From: Myxococcus dinghuensis
GTDB taxonomy: Bacteria > Myxococcota > Myxococcia > Myxococcales > Myxococcaceae
NCBI RefSeq assembly: GCF_024198235.1
Contig: NZ_JAKCFB010000007.1
Coordinates: forward strand, 248,001 to 312,000
Direction: 5' to 3'
Length of the DNA stretch: 64,000 nt
The position numbers and the translations under genes are program-made. Positions 18,131-26,470 of this stretch are shown piece by piece; position 1 is the first letter of the stretch; every line of letters starts with the position of its first letter. The notes below the pieces were generated by a model, which was given only the letters and a program-made list of their open reading frames with translations, was not told the DNA's origin and searched no databases.

Positions 18131-18146
18131 GACTACAGTTGTCGTC
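18131..18146. promoter_or_regulatory. BlaI/MecI-type operator 2
   Basis: GACTAC-agtt-GTCGTC, the same dyad as operator 1 with one mismatch in the right arm. It starts 34 bp after the start of operator 1 and lies between the -10 box and the repressor ATG. Two spaced dyads suit binding of two repressor dimers. Confidence 0.65.
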
Positions 18147-18159
18147 AGCGGGGTCGTCC

Positions 18160-18543
18160 ATGAAGAAGCCGGTGGGAGAGCAGGAGCTGTCGGTGCTGCG
18201 GTACGTGGCCGAGCACGGGCCCGCGACGGTGGGCGAGGTGGCGGAGCGCTTCGGAGAGCCGCAGGGGCTGGCGCGGTCCACCATCCTGACGGTGATGGAG
18301 CGGCTGCGGCAGAAGGGCTACCTGACGCGGCGCAAGGTGGACGGCGTGTTCCAGTACGCCTCGCCGGTGCCGGCCGGGGAGCTGCTGCGGGACGTGGTGG
18401 GCGACTTCGTGCAGCGCACCCTGTCCGGCTCGGTGTCTCCGTTCGCCGCGTACCTCTCCGAGGCGGACGACGTCTCGGACGAGGAATTGCAACAGCTCCA
18501 GGACGTGGTGGCGCGGCTTCGCTCGCAGAAGCGCAAGGAGTAG
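18160..18543 (+). CDS. BlaI/MecI/CopY-family transcriptional repressor
   Basis: 127-residue winged-helix repressor, standard length for the family. The wHTH spans about residues 1-75 (EQELSVLRYVAEHGPATVGE, then STILTVMERLRQKGYLTRRK, the recognition-helix and wing region). The C-terminal helices (GELLRDVVGDFVQRTL onward) form the dimer and cleavage region. The ATG at 18160 is preferred over a TTG at 18139 inside operator 2. The M56 peptidase gene begins 3 bp after the stop. In BlaI/BlaR1 systems the sensor protease triggers cleavage of the repressor; the same logic is inferred here, with targets including its own promoter. Confidence 0.92.
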   Translation: MKKPVGEQELSVLRYVAEHGPATVGEVAERFGEPQGLARSTILTVMERLRQKGYLTRRKVDGVFQYASPVPAGELLRDVVGDFVQRTLSGSVSPFAAYLSEADDVSDEELQQLQDVVARLRSQKRKE

Positions 18544-18546
18544 CCC

Positions 18547-20613
18547 ATGGAAACGCTGGGAGTGCTGGACCTGTCCGCGTGGGCCGTCTCGTGGTCGGAG
18601 GGGTTGTGGCGTGCGTCGTGGCAGGGGGCGCTCTGCGCCTTGCTGGCGTGGGCGCTCACGCGGTGGTGGCCGCGGATGCCGGCGTCGCTGCGCGCGGGGC
18701 TGTGGTGGCTGGTGGCGCTGAAGTTCGTGGTGGCGCTGGGGGGACCGCGCCCGCTGGAGCTGCCGTTGCTGCCCGCGTCGCGCGAGTCGGTCCGCGCCGC
18801 GCCCGTCGTCGCGGACGCGCCGCGAGGCCTGGACGCGCCGGTCGTCGCGCAGGCGGGCGAGGGGGCGGCGGAGCGGCCCGGGGCCGTCACGTGGCTCGAG
18901 CCCGAGGCCCAGCAGGAGACGGGGCTGATGGCGCGCCTCACCTCGCCTCCGCGCGGGACCTGGCTGGGCGGGCTCGTGCTGGGGCTGCTGGGCGTGTGGA
19001 TGGCGGGGGTGCTGTGGCGCGCGCGCGAGCACGTGCGCGGCTTCCTCCACGTGAGGAGCCTGCGCCGCCAGGCGACGCGCCTGACGCACCCCGTGTTGGA
19101 GGCGGAGCTTCGCGAGCTGGCGGAGGCCGCGGGCCTGCGGCGCGTCCCCGGGCTGCTGGTGTCGGACGCGGCGCCGAGCCCGCTGGCCACGGGGCTCCTC
19201 TCGCCCGTGGTGGTGCTGCCGACGAAGGCGGTGCGGCGGCTGCCCGTGGAGGGGCTGCGCATGGCGCTGGCGCACGAGGTGGCGCACCTGCGGCGCGGGG
19301 ACCTGTGGCTCGGCTGGGTGCCGGCGCTCGCGGAGGCGCTCCTCTTCTTCCATCCGCTCGCGCGCCGCGTGGCCCGCGAGTACGCGCTGGCCCGCGAGGA
19401 GGCCTGCGACGCGGAGGCGCTGCGGCTCACCGGCGCCGAGGCCGCCGACTACGGCGAGCTGCTCCTCGTCTTCGGTGTCACGCGTCCCCACGGCACGGCC
19501 GCCGCGCTGGGGGCTTCCAATCACGTTCAGGTCTTGCACAGGAGGTTGAGCATGCTGGAGCACGTCGAAGTCGTTTCCCCTCCATCCCGTCGGTGGTTGA
19601 AGGTCGCCCTCTCCACCCTGGGGCTCGCGGCGCTGGTGCCCTTCCAGGTGGTGGCGAGGCCGTCCGATGAGACGCCGAAGGACGCGACGGTGTCCGCGTC
19701 CCCGAAGCCCGCCGTCCCGAAGCCGTCGAGCGCGCTCCCGACGAAGCCCGCTCCGTCCGCGCCCGGGGCGCCCGCGCAGGGCATGGTCATCGTCACGCCG
19801 GGGGGGCGTCCGCCGCCTCCCGCGCCTCCCAGGCCTCCGCCGCCCGTCGTCGCCATGGCGACGACGCCCACGGCCCCCGTGCCGCCGCGTCCGCCCTCCG
19901 GTGGGGTCGCCGCGCCCGTGCCGCCCCGGCCTCCCGCCGTGTCCGACGACGACTTCGGCTACGTGCTCATGGTCGACGCGAACACCGCGACGATGAGCGG
20001 CAGCACCACGGACCTGGAGCTGGCGCGGATGTTCCGGAAGAAGGGCGGGCCGCCGCTGCTCTTCGCCCGCGTCAACGGCGACGCGTTCATCATCCGCGAC
20101 GAGACCACGCTCAAGGCGGTGCGGGGCACGTTGGAGCCGCTCCGGGCCACGGGCGAGGAGCAGGGCAGGCTGGGCGACCGCATGGGCACGCTGGGGGAGC
20201 AGCAAGGCGAGTTGGGCCAGCGCCAGGCGGAGCTGGGCCAGAAGCAGGCGGAGCTGGGCATTCGCCAGGCGGAGCTGGGCCACGAGCGTGCGGGGCTGAG
20301 CCTGGAGCGCATGCGCCTGAACTCCCTCTCCGAGGAGGAGCGGGATCGCCGCGAGGAGGAGCTGGACAAGCGCGACGACGCGCTGGAGGCGCAGCTCGAC
20401 GCGCTGGGCGAGCAGCAGGAGAAGCTGGGCGCGCAGCAGGAGGCGCTCGGCGAGGAGCAGGAGAAGCTGGGCGAGCAGCAGCAGGCGATGGGCCGCGAGC
20501 AGCAGAAGCTGGGCGAGCAGCAGGAGAAGCGCCACCGCGAGGCGCACAAGAAGGTCCGCGCCATCATCGAGGAGGCGCTGGGCAAAGGCCTGGGCCAGCC
20601 GTTGCCCACCTGA
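18547..20613 (+). CDS. BlaR1/MecR1-like M56 metallopeptidase with Pro-rich linker and heptad coiled-coil C-terminus
   Basis: 688-residue membrane protease partnering the BlaI-like repressor. TM helices are near residues 22-40, 50-65 and 138-157, with another at 350-368. The zinc site is HEVAH at 243-247, with the third-ligand region EYALAREEACD at 278-288, both as in BlaR1. The usual C-terminal penicillin-binding sensor is absent. In its place are a Pro/Ala linker (about 380-475), a small domain (FGYVLMVDANTATM onward) and a Gln/Glu-rich helix from about 530 to 670 built of repeated heptads of the LGEQQEK type. This looks like a rigid coiled coil, so the inducing signal is unlikely to be covalent beta-lactam acylation. 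Confidence 0.88.
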   Translation: METLGVLDLSAWAVSWSEGLWRASWQGALCALLAWALTRWWPRMPASLRAGLWWLVALKFVVALGGPRPLELPLLPASRESVRAAPVVADAPRGLDAPVVAQAGEGAAERPGAVTWLEPEAQQETGLMARLTSPPRGTWLGGLVLGLLGVWMAGVLWRAREHVRGFLHVRSLRRQATRLTHPVLEAELRELAEAAGLRRVPGLLVSDAAPSPLATGLLSPVVVLPTKAVRRLPVEGLRMALAHEVAHLRRGDLWLGWVPALAEALLFFHPLARRVAREYALAREEACDAEALRLTGAEAADYGELLLVFGVTRPHGTAAALGASNHVQVLHRRLSMLEHVEVVSPPSRRWLKVALSTLGLAALVPFQVVARPSDETPKDATVSASPKPAVPKPSSALPTKPAPSAPGAPAQGMVIVTPGGRPPPPAPPRPPPPVVAMATTPTAPVPPRPPSGGVAAPVPPRPPAVSDDDFGYVLMVDANTATMSGSTTDLELARMFRKKGGPPLLFARVNGDAFIIRDETTLKAVRGTLEPLRATGEEQGRLGDRMGTLGEQQGELGQRQAELGQKQAELGIRQAELGHERAGLSLERMRLNSLSEEERDRREEELDKRDDALEAQLDALGEQQEKLGAQQEALGEEQEKLGEQQQAMGREQQKLGEQQEKRHREAHKKVRAIIEEALGKGLGQPLPT
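20200..20540 (+). repeat. in-frame heptad repeat in the M56 peptidase gene
   Basis: Runs of a 21-bp unit encode LGQRQAE, LGQKQAE, LGIRQAE, LGHERAG and later LGEQQEK, LGAQQEA, LGEEQEK, LGEQQQA. The seven-residue spacing with Leu at a fixed position predicts a coiled coil and makes the DNA prone to slippage. Confidence 0.75.
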
Positions 20614-20644
20614 GAACGGTCCGTCGGGACTCCCGATGACGTGA

Positions 20645-20682
20645 GGGATGGCGCTCCCCTAGTTTTCCAGTCGCGCCATCCC
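20645..20682. promoter_or_regulatory. perfect 10-bp inverted repeat before the aldehyde dehydrogenase gene
   Basis: GGGATGGCGC (20645-20654) pairs perfectly with GCGCCATCCC (20673-20682) across an 18-nt loop containing TAGTTTTCC. It ends 3 nt before the AGGAGG ribosome site. It could be an operator, a 5'-leader hairpin that affects translation, or the terminator of the upstream pair. Confidence 0.55.
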
Positions 20683-20698
20683 CATTCAGGAGGTCCCC

Positions 20699-22417
20699 AT
20701 GAATGTCGCGGCCGTTCCCCGGAGCACGCCCGCCGGTACCCTCGACACCGTCATCCATCGGGTGAAGGAGGGCTCTCGCGGGTGGGTGAGGTTGGGGTTG
20801 GGCGAGCGCATCGCCCTCCTCGAGGAGCTGCGCCTGTCCTTCGCGGCCGTCGCCGCGCCGAGCGTGCGGGCGGCGTGCGAGGCGAAGGGCCTGGACCCCT
20901 CGGGGCCCCTGGCGGGGGAGGAGTGGTTGGCGGGGCCGCTGGTGGTGCTGCGCAACCTGCGGCTGCTGGCCGACGCCCTGCGGGACATCCAACGGCAGGG
21001 CACACCGCTCCTCCCCGCCTCGTGCTTGCGCACGCTGGAGGACGGGCGGCTCGCCGCGCGCCTCCATCCGCTGGACTCGCTCGACGGGGTGCTGCTGCCC
21101 CGCAGCCACGGCGAGGTCCACTTCCTGCCCGGGGTCACCGCGGACAACCTGCGCGAGCACCAGGCCCGCTTCTACCGGACCCCGCACGAGGGCCGGCTGT
21201 GCGCGGTGCTGGGGGCGGGCAACGTCAACTCGATTGCCCCGGCCGACTGTCTCTACAAGCTCTTCGTGGAGGGCACCGCGTGCGTGCTCAAGATGAACCC
21301 GGTGAACGCCTACCTGGGGCCCTTCCTGGAGCAGGCCTTCTCCCCGCTGTCGCGGCACCGCGTCCTCGCGGTGGTGTACGGCGGCGCGGACGAGGGCGCG
21401 GCGCTGGTGGCGCACGCCATGGTGGACGAGGTGCATGTCACCGGCAGCGAGCGGACCCATGACGCGCTGGTGTGGGGCGCTCCGGGGCCGGACGCGGACG
21501 CGCGCCGCGCGAACGACACGCCGCTCTTGCGCAAGCGCGTCACCAGCGAGCTGGGCAACAACTCCCCCGTCATCCTCGTGCCCGGGCCGTATTCGGACGG
21601 CGAGCTGCGCTCCCAGGCGGACAACATCGCCGGCTCGGTGGCCAACAACGCGGCCTTCAACTGCAACGCGGCCCGGCTGCTGGTGCAGCCCCGGGACTGG
21701 GTGCGGCGCCCGGCCGTCGTGGACGCGGTGGAGGCGAGCCTGCGCCGGGCGCCGGTGCGGCGCGCGTACTACCCGGGCGCGGAGCAGCGCTGGCGGCAGC
21801 TCACCGAGAACCGCGCCCAGGTGCGGCGGGTGGGCACGGCGGGGCCGGGCGAGCTGTCGTACGCGCTGATTCCGGACGTGGACCCCGCGCGCACCGAGGA
21901 CCGCGTCTTCCGGGGCGAGGCGTGGTGCGCGGTGTTGTCGGAGACGGGCCTGCCGGGCGGGGACGACCCGGTGGCGTTCCTCGACCAGGCGGTGTCCTTC
22001 GTCAACCAGAAGGTGTGGGGCACGCTGAACGCGACCCTCGTCGTCCACCCCCGGTCGCTGAGGGACCCGGCCGTCGCGGCCGCGGTGGAGCGCGCCATCC
22101 GCGAGCTGCGTTACGGGGCGGTGGCGGTGAACACCTGGCCGGCGGCGGCGTATGCGCTGGTGACGCTGCCCTGGGGCGGCCACCCCTCCTCGTCACCCCG
22201 GGACATCCAGAGCGGGTCGGGCTGGGTCCACAACACCTTCATGCTGGAGCAGGTGGAGAAGACCGTCCTCCGGGCGCCGCTGACGAGCCTGCCCGCGCCG
22301 CCGTGGGTGCCGGGGCACCGGGGGCTGGGTTCGCTGGGGCGCCGGCTGGTCGGGTTCGAGCTGGAGCGCTCCTGGACGAAGGTGCCGGGCCTCGCCGCGG
22401 CGGCGCTGTGGAGGTGA
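20699..22417 (+). CDS. aldehyde dehydrogenase family protein
   Basis: 572-residue NAD(P)-dependent aldehyde dehydrogenase-fold protein. VTGSE at 248-252 is the nucleotide-loop motif, Glu284 in VTSELGNNSP the general base, and Cys322 in AFNCNAARLL the nucleophile. Overall it is longer and more diverged than typical ALDHs, with an extra N-terminal helical segment. An AGGAGG site lies 5 nt before the ATG at 20699. Its substrate is not apparent. It follows the BlaI/BlaR-like pair on the same strand but has its own leader containing a perfect inverted repeat, so it may be a separate unit. Confidence 0.85.
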   Translation: MNVAAVPRSTPAGTLDTVIHRVKEGSRGWVRLGLGERIALLEELRLSFAAVAAPSVRAACEAKGLDPSGPLAGEEWLAGPLVVLRNLRLLADALRDIQRQGTPLLPASCLRTLEDGRLAARLHPLDSLDGVLLPRSHGEVHFLPGVTADNLREHQARFYRTPHEGRLCAVLGAGNVNSIAPADCLYKLFVEGTACVLKMNPVNAYLGPFLEQAFSPLSRHRVLAVVYGGADEGAALVAHAMVDEVHVTGSERTHDALVWGAPGPDADARRANDTPLLRKRVTSELGNNSPVILVPGPYSDGELRSQADNIAGSVANNAAFNCNAARLLVQPRDWVRRPAVVDAVEASLRRAPVRRAYYPGAEQRWRQLTENRAQVRRVGTAGPGELSYALIPDVDPARTEDRVFRGEAWCAVLSETGLPGGDDPVAFLDQAVSFVNQKVWGTLNATLVVHPRSLRDPAVAAAVERAIRELRYGAVAVNTWPAAAYALVTLPWGGHPSSSPRDIQSGSGWVHNTFMLEQVEKTVLRAPLTSLPAPPWVPGHRGLGSLGRRLVGFELERSWTKVPGLAAAALWR

Positions 22418-22444
22418 GTGACGCGCGCTGATGCGCGCGGTGAA

Positions 22445-22489
22445 GGGGCCGCCGCTCCTCCCGGGTGGGCTGCCGGGCGCGGCGGCCCC
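22445..22489. terminator. strong GC hairpin after the aldehyde dehydrogenase gene
   Basis: Perfect 11-bp arms GGGGCCGCCGC (22445-22455) and GCGGCGGCCCC (22479-22489) with a 23-nt loop. It lies in the 88-bp gap between the aldehyde dehydrogenase stop and the TPR gene. A smaller CGCGCG dyad precedes it at about 22430. No T-tract is present; terminator or leader hairpin are both possible. Confidence 0.5.
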
Positions 22490-22505
22490 GTGGTAGACCC
22501 GACGC

Positions 22506-23675
22506 ATGGCATCGACGCACGCTCGGGACGGTGGACGGCTTCTGCAGGTGGGACAGCCCCAGGAGGCGGTGAAGAGCTTCCAGAAGGGGCTGGCCATCGA
22601 CCCGGACGACGTCGACTGTCTGCTGGGGCTGGTCCGCACCTACCTGAGCCTGGGCGTCGCGCGGGACGCGGAGGCCGCCGCGCTGCGGCTCCTGAAGGTG
22701 AAGCCGGACCACGCGGAGGCCCAGGGGCACCTGGCCATGCTGCGCGCGCAGGCGGGGGACGCGGAGGCGCTGGAGTCCCTCAAGGCGCTGGCCGCCGCGC
22801 CGACGTCCGGCTACTTCGAGCGCTTCAACCTGGGCGGGCTGCTGCTCGACCGGGGTGACCTGGAGGGCGCCAAGGCGGCGTACGCGTCCGCGCTCCAGGT
22901 GGCGCCGGGCAGCGCGCACGTGCACTTCGAGCTGGGGCGCATCCACCTGCAGCAGGGCGCGCCCGCGGAGGCGGTGACGCACTTCCAGAAGGCCGCGGAG
23001 GGCGCCCCCCAGGAGTCGATGCCGCTGCTGATGCTGTCGCGCGCGCACGCGGCGACGGGGGGGCTGGGGCTGGCCATCCAGGCGGGGACGCAGGCGCTGG
23101 ACAAGGCCCAGGGCGGGCTGCGCCGGGCGGTGCTGGAGGACCTCTTCAAGCTGTACCTGTCCGCCGGCAGCCCGGAGGGCGCGAAGCGCTCCGCGGTGGA
23201 CCTGCGCAAGCTGGACCCGCGTGACGTCAACTACGTCTACATGCACGGGCTGGCCACGATGAGCGCCGGCACCTTCGCGGAGGCGAAGGCCCTCTTCGAG
23301 GAGGTGCTGGGGGCGTCGCCGGACAGCTGGCCGGCGCGCCAGGCGTTGGCCCAGGTGCACCTGGCGCTGAACGAGCGGACGCAGGCGCGCCAGGTGCTCG
23401 AGGCCGCCGTGGCCCGGATGCCCACGGCGCTGGAGCCCGTCAACGACCTGGTGTTGCTGCTGCTCCAGGACGACGACGCCGCGCGGGCCCGCGCCATCCT
23501 GGAGCACGCGCTCGCCACGCACCCGAAGGAGGGCGCGCTGCACCTGTACATGGCGATGGCGACGCTGCTCACGGAGCCCGCGGTCGCCGCCCACCACGCG
23601 CGCCAGGCCCAGGCGCTGGGCGAGGGCCACGTGAAGGAGCAGGCCGGGAAGCTCGTCGAGAAGCTCGGCGCCTGA
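22506..23675 (+). CDS. tetratricopeptide-repeat protein
   Basis: 389-residue soluble TPR protein with about nine to ten degenerate 34-residue repeats along its length. Typical TPR turns include AVKSFQKGLAIDPDDVDCLL, YASALQVAPGSAHVHFELGR and ARAILEHALATHPKEGALHL. It has no signal peptide or catalytic domain, so a scaffold or adaptor role is likely. The ATG at 22506 is the first reasonable start; the ribosome site is weak. It converges with the RCK/cNMP gene, leaving 9 bp between stops. Confidence 0.85.
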   Translation: MASTHARDGGRLLQVGQPQEAVKSFQKGLAIDPDDVDCLLGLVRTYLSLGVARDAEAAALRLLKVKPDHAEAQGHLAMLRAQAGDAEALESLKALAAAPTSGYFERFNLGGLLLDRGDLEGAKAAYASALQVAPGSAHVHFELGRIHLQQGAPAEAVTHFQKAAEGAPQESMPLLMLSRAHAATGGLGLAIQAGTQALDKAQGGLRRAVLEDLFKLYLSAGSPEGAKRSAVDLRKLDPRDVNYVYMHGLATMSAGTFAEAKALFEEVLGASPDSWPARQALAQVHLALNERTQARQVLEAAVARMPTALEPVNDLVLLLLQDDDAARARAILEHALATHPKEGALHLYMAMATLLTEPAVAAHHARQAQALGEGHVKEQAGKLVEKLGA

Positions 23676-23684
23676 GCGGGGCCG

Positions 23685-24815
23685 CTACCGGCCGAAGAAG
23701 CCCCAGCGCTTCTGCGCCTTGCCGCCCTGCACGCGGGACAGGCGCTCGCCGAGGATGCGGCTCATCTCCAGCGCGACGCCGGGGTTGGCCATGACGACGC
23801 TGCGGAAGTCCTCGCGTCCCACGGCCGCCAGTTCGCACACGGTGGCCGTCACCGCCGTCGCGGTGCGCGGCTCGCCCGTCAGCAGCGCCAGCTCACCGAA
23901 GAAGCCGCCCGGCTTCACCGTGGCCACGGACTGCCCGCCCGTGTCCTTGAGCTGCACCTCCCCGGAGAGCACCACGTAGAAGTTCTCGCCCGCGTCGCCC
24001 AGCCGGAACAGCTCCGTGCCCGCCGGGCGCTGCAGGTGCTCGGCGCCGCGCGCCACCGTCTCCAGCTCGTCCGGGTTGAGCGGCGCCAGGAAGTCCACCT
24101 TGCGCAGCGTGGCCGCCAGCGCGGCGGCGCCACCGGTGTTCACCGGCTCGGCGGTGAGGAAGGCCACCGCGTCCGCGAGCTGCGCCCGCCGCGCCACCAG
24201 GATGACCGTGTGCCCCGCGCGCAGCGCCGTGCTCCCGTCCGGCAGCGCGGCGCGCCCCTGCGGGTCCACCATGCCGATGAAGATGCACTCGCGCGGGAAG
24301 CCCTCGCTGGCGCGCACCTGCGCCACCGTCTGGCCGGCCACGCGCGCGCGCAGCGGCAGCGCCAGCTCGAACAGCACCGTGTCGCCGTCGCCCAGCGGCA
24401 GCGAGCCGGCCACCTGCGGGAAGTCGATGGCCGTGGTCATCTTCGCCACCACCACCTCCGCCTCCGCGACCAGCTCCTTCACGCCCGCCAGCCGGTACGC
24501 CTCCCGGTAGCTGGTGTCGAGCATGCGCACCATGATGCGCGCGGGCGACATGCTGCGCACCAGCATGGCGAACGCCAGGTTCTCCGAGTCCCGCGCCAGC
24601 ACGCCCGCCGCCACGTCCGCGGAGGTGATGCCCGCGGCCTCCAGCACCTGGGGGCTCGTCGCGTCCCCGCACACCGTCACCACGCCCACCTCCTCGAAGA
24701 GGCGCGTGCAGATGGTGTTGTCCCGCTCGATGACCGTCACGGTGTGCTGCTCGGCCACCAGCCGCGCCGCCAGCACGCTGCCCACCCGTCCTCCACCCGC
24801 GATGACGATTTTCAC
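23685..24815 (-). CDS. TrkA/RCK-type NAD-binding protein with C-terminal cyclic-nucleotide-binding domain
   Basis: 376-residue cytosolic regulatory subunit. Residues 1-120 form a TrkA-N Rossmann domain (GGGRVGS at 7-13, acidic strand end VIERD). Residues about 140-225 match TrkA-C, and about 240-365 match a cyclic-nucleotide-binding domain whose phosphate cassette is GFFGELALL with the Arg of EPRTATAV. Such RCK subunits gate K+ or cation transporters in response to NAD(H) or nucleotides. The GTG start overlaps the stop of the antiporter gene upstream (GTGA), so they are co-translated and it most likely regulates that antiporter. Carrying the cNMP domain on the separate RCK subunit is uncommon. 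Confidence 0.9.
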   Translation of the reverse strand: MKIVIAGGGRVGSVLAARLVAEQHTVTVIERDNTICTRLFEEVGVVTVCGDATSPQVLEAAGITSADVAAGVLARDSENLAFAMLVRSMSPARIMVRMLDTSYREAYRLAGVKELVAEAEVVVAKMTTAIDFPQVAGSLPLGDGDTVLFELALPLRARVAGQTVAQVRASEGFPRECIFIGMVDPQGRAALPDGSTALRAGHTVILVARRAQLADAVAFLTAEPVNTGGAAALAATLRKVDFLAPLNPDELETVARGAEHLQRPAGTELFRLGDAGENFYVVLSGEVQLKDTGGQSVATVKPGGFFGELALLTGEPRTATAVTATVCELAAVGREDFRSVVMANPGVALEMSRILGERLSRVQGGKAQKRWGFFGR

Positions 24816-26443
24816 GACGCCTTCCTCCCGGGCTCGACCCCGGCGTCCTCGCCGTGGGCCCCGTGCAGCACCTTCTCCAGACTCAACGTGCGCTCGTCCA
24901 ACTGCGCCAGCATGTGCTCGGCCGTCGCCTCGGGGATGAGCCCGCTGCGGCGCGCGCCCTGGAGCGCGGTGCGCTCCGCGTCGATGAGGCGCCGCCGCAT
25001 GGTGATGAGGTCCTTCGCCCCCTGCGCCAGGTGCTGCTCGTTGAGCCTGCGCAGCTCGCGCTCGGCGCGGGCGATGTTCACCTGGTACTCGCTGCGCAGG
25101 TGGTCGTACGCGGCCCGGGGCACCAGCCCCTGCTCGTGCAGCACCGCCAGCTCCTGGTGCGCCGCGCGGCTGGCGATGAGCCGGCCCCGCTGCTCGGACA
25201 TGGCCAGCGCCACCTCGTCCTGATGGAACAGGCCCAGCCACTTCAGCGCGCGCGTGAGCAGGAGCCCCTGGCCCACCAGCGAGATGAGCGTGACGCCGAA
25301 GGTGACGGCGAGCAGCTGCTCCCGCCCCGGCGTCGACGCGGGCAGGCCCAGCGCCAGGCCGATGGAGAGCGCGCCCTTGATGTTGCCGACGATGAACACG
25401 TGCTGCCAGCGCGGCGGCACCGCCTCCGCCGGGCGGATGAGCCTGAGCAGCAGGAAGGGGCCGTAGATGGCCACCGCGCGCCCGGCGATGACGCAGCCCA
25501 TGGCGATCAACGTCTCCGGCACGTAGCCGCGCAGCGTCTCCGGGCGCGTGGTGAGGCCCACCGCCAGGAACAGGAAGGTGTTCACCCCGAAGGTGGCGTA
25601 CTCCCAGAAGGAGTGGATGGCCACCTGGCTCTGCGGCGAGACCTGCTTGCGCAGGCTCATGCCCACCGCGAGCCCCGCGACGACGGCGGAGATGGCGCCG
25701 GACAGGTGGAGCTGCTCGGCCACGACGAACGACGCCAGCGCCACGGCCGTCGTCACCATGATTTCGGCCAGCGGGTCCTCGGTGCGGCGGATGACGAAGC
25801 CGCCCAGCATGCCCAGCGCCAGCCCCACCACCGCGCCGCCCGCCGAGGCCAGCAGCACGCGCGCGGCGAGCATGGGCACCGACGGCGTCGTCGCGCCCGC
25901 CACCACGCTGGCGATGGCCGCGTAGGCCACCAGGGCGGTGCCGTCGTTGAAGAGGCTCTCGCCCTGCATGATGCCCGACAGGCGCGGGGGCACCGGGGCG
26001 CGGCGGAACGCGTAGAGGATGGAGACGGTGTCCGTCACGGACAGCAGCGCGCCGAGCAGCAGCGCGGACCACAGCGGCAGGGCGAGCAGATGGTGGAGCG
26101 CGGTGCCCGTGGCGCCGATCGCCAACACCATGCCCAACGTGGAGAGGATGAGGATGGGCAAGGCGTTGGCGCGGATGCCAGACAGGTCCGCGGTGATGCC
26201 ACCTTCGAACAACAGCGCGGGGAGACAGACGAGGAACACCACCTCCGGGTCGAGGGGCGGCACGCCGGGGAGCAGGTTGCCCATGGAGATGAGCAACCCG
26301 CCCACGACAAGTGCGACGTTGTATGGCATTCGCGCCCGTTTGGCCGCGATGGCGAGGACGATGGCTGCCACCATCAATCCGATGACGAGGGGCATCTCCA
26401 GGTGCACGGCGCGCAGTCTTCCAGAACCGGCAGATGAGGTCAC
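24812..26443 (-). CDS. CPA1-family cation/proton antiporter
   Basis: 543-residue inner-membrane antiporter of the NhaP/KefB-like CPA1 type. About twelve TM helices occupy residues 17-420. The ion-binding Asn166-Asp167 pair is in ESLFNDGTALVAY, the unwound-helix motif SVTDTVS is at 135-141, and HVFIVGNIKGALSIGLAL is the later conserved helix. The C-terminal 120 residues are charged helices (QRGRLIASRAAHQELAVLHE), probably the dock for the RCK/cNMP subunit encoded next. GTG start at 26443; an internal ATG at 26395 is possible but has no spaced ribosome site. Whether it moves Na+ or K+ is not deducible. Confidence 0.9.
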   Translation of the reverse strand: MTSSAGSGRLRAVHLEMPLVIGLMVAAIVLAIAAKRARMPYNVALVVGGLLISMGNLLPGVPPLDPEVVFLVCLPALLFEGGITADLSGIRANALPILILSTLGMVLAIGATGTALHHLLALPLWSALLLGALLSVTDTVSILYAFRRAPVPPRLSGIMQGESLFNDGTALVAYAAIASVVAGATTPSVPMLAARVLLASAGGAVVGLALGMLGGFVIRRTEDPLAEIMVTTAVALASFVVAEQLHLSGAISAVVAGLAVGMSLRKQVSPQSQVAIHSFWEYATFGVNTFLFLAVGLTTRPETLRGYVPETLIAMGCVIAGRAVAIYGPFLLLRLIRPAEAVPPRWQHVFIVGNIKGALSIGLALGLPASTPGREQLLAVTFGVTLISLVGQGLLLTRALKWLGLFHQDEVALAMSEQRGRLIASRAAHQELAVLHEQGLVPRAAYDHLRSEYQVNIARAERELRRLNEQHLAQGAKDLITMRRRLIDAERTALQGARRSGLIPEATAEHMLAQLDERTLSLEKVLHGAHGEDAGVEPGRKAS

Positions 26444-26470
26444 GACCCCCGTGGGGACGGGGCGTGGGAC

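Noticed and set aside
20200-20540. Possible CRISPR-like array because of short regular repeats.
   Set aside because: The repeats are 21-bp in-frame heptad codons without spacers, inside the M56 peptidase gene.
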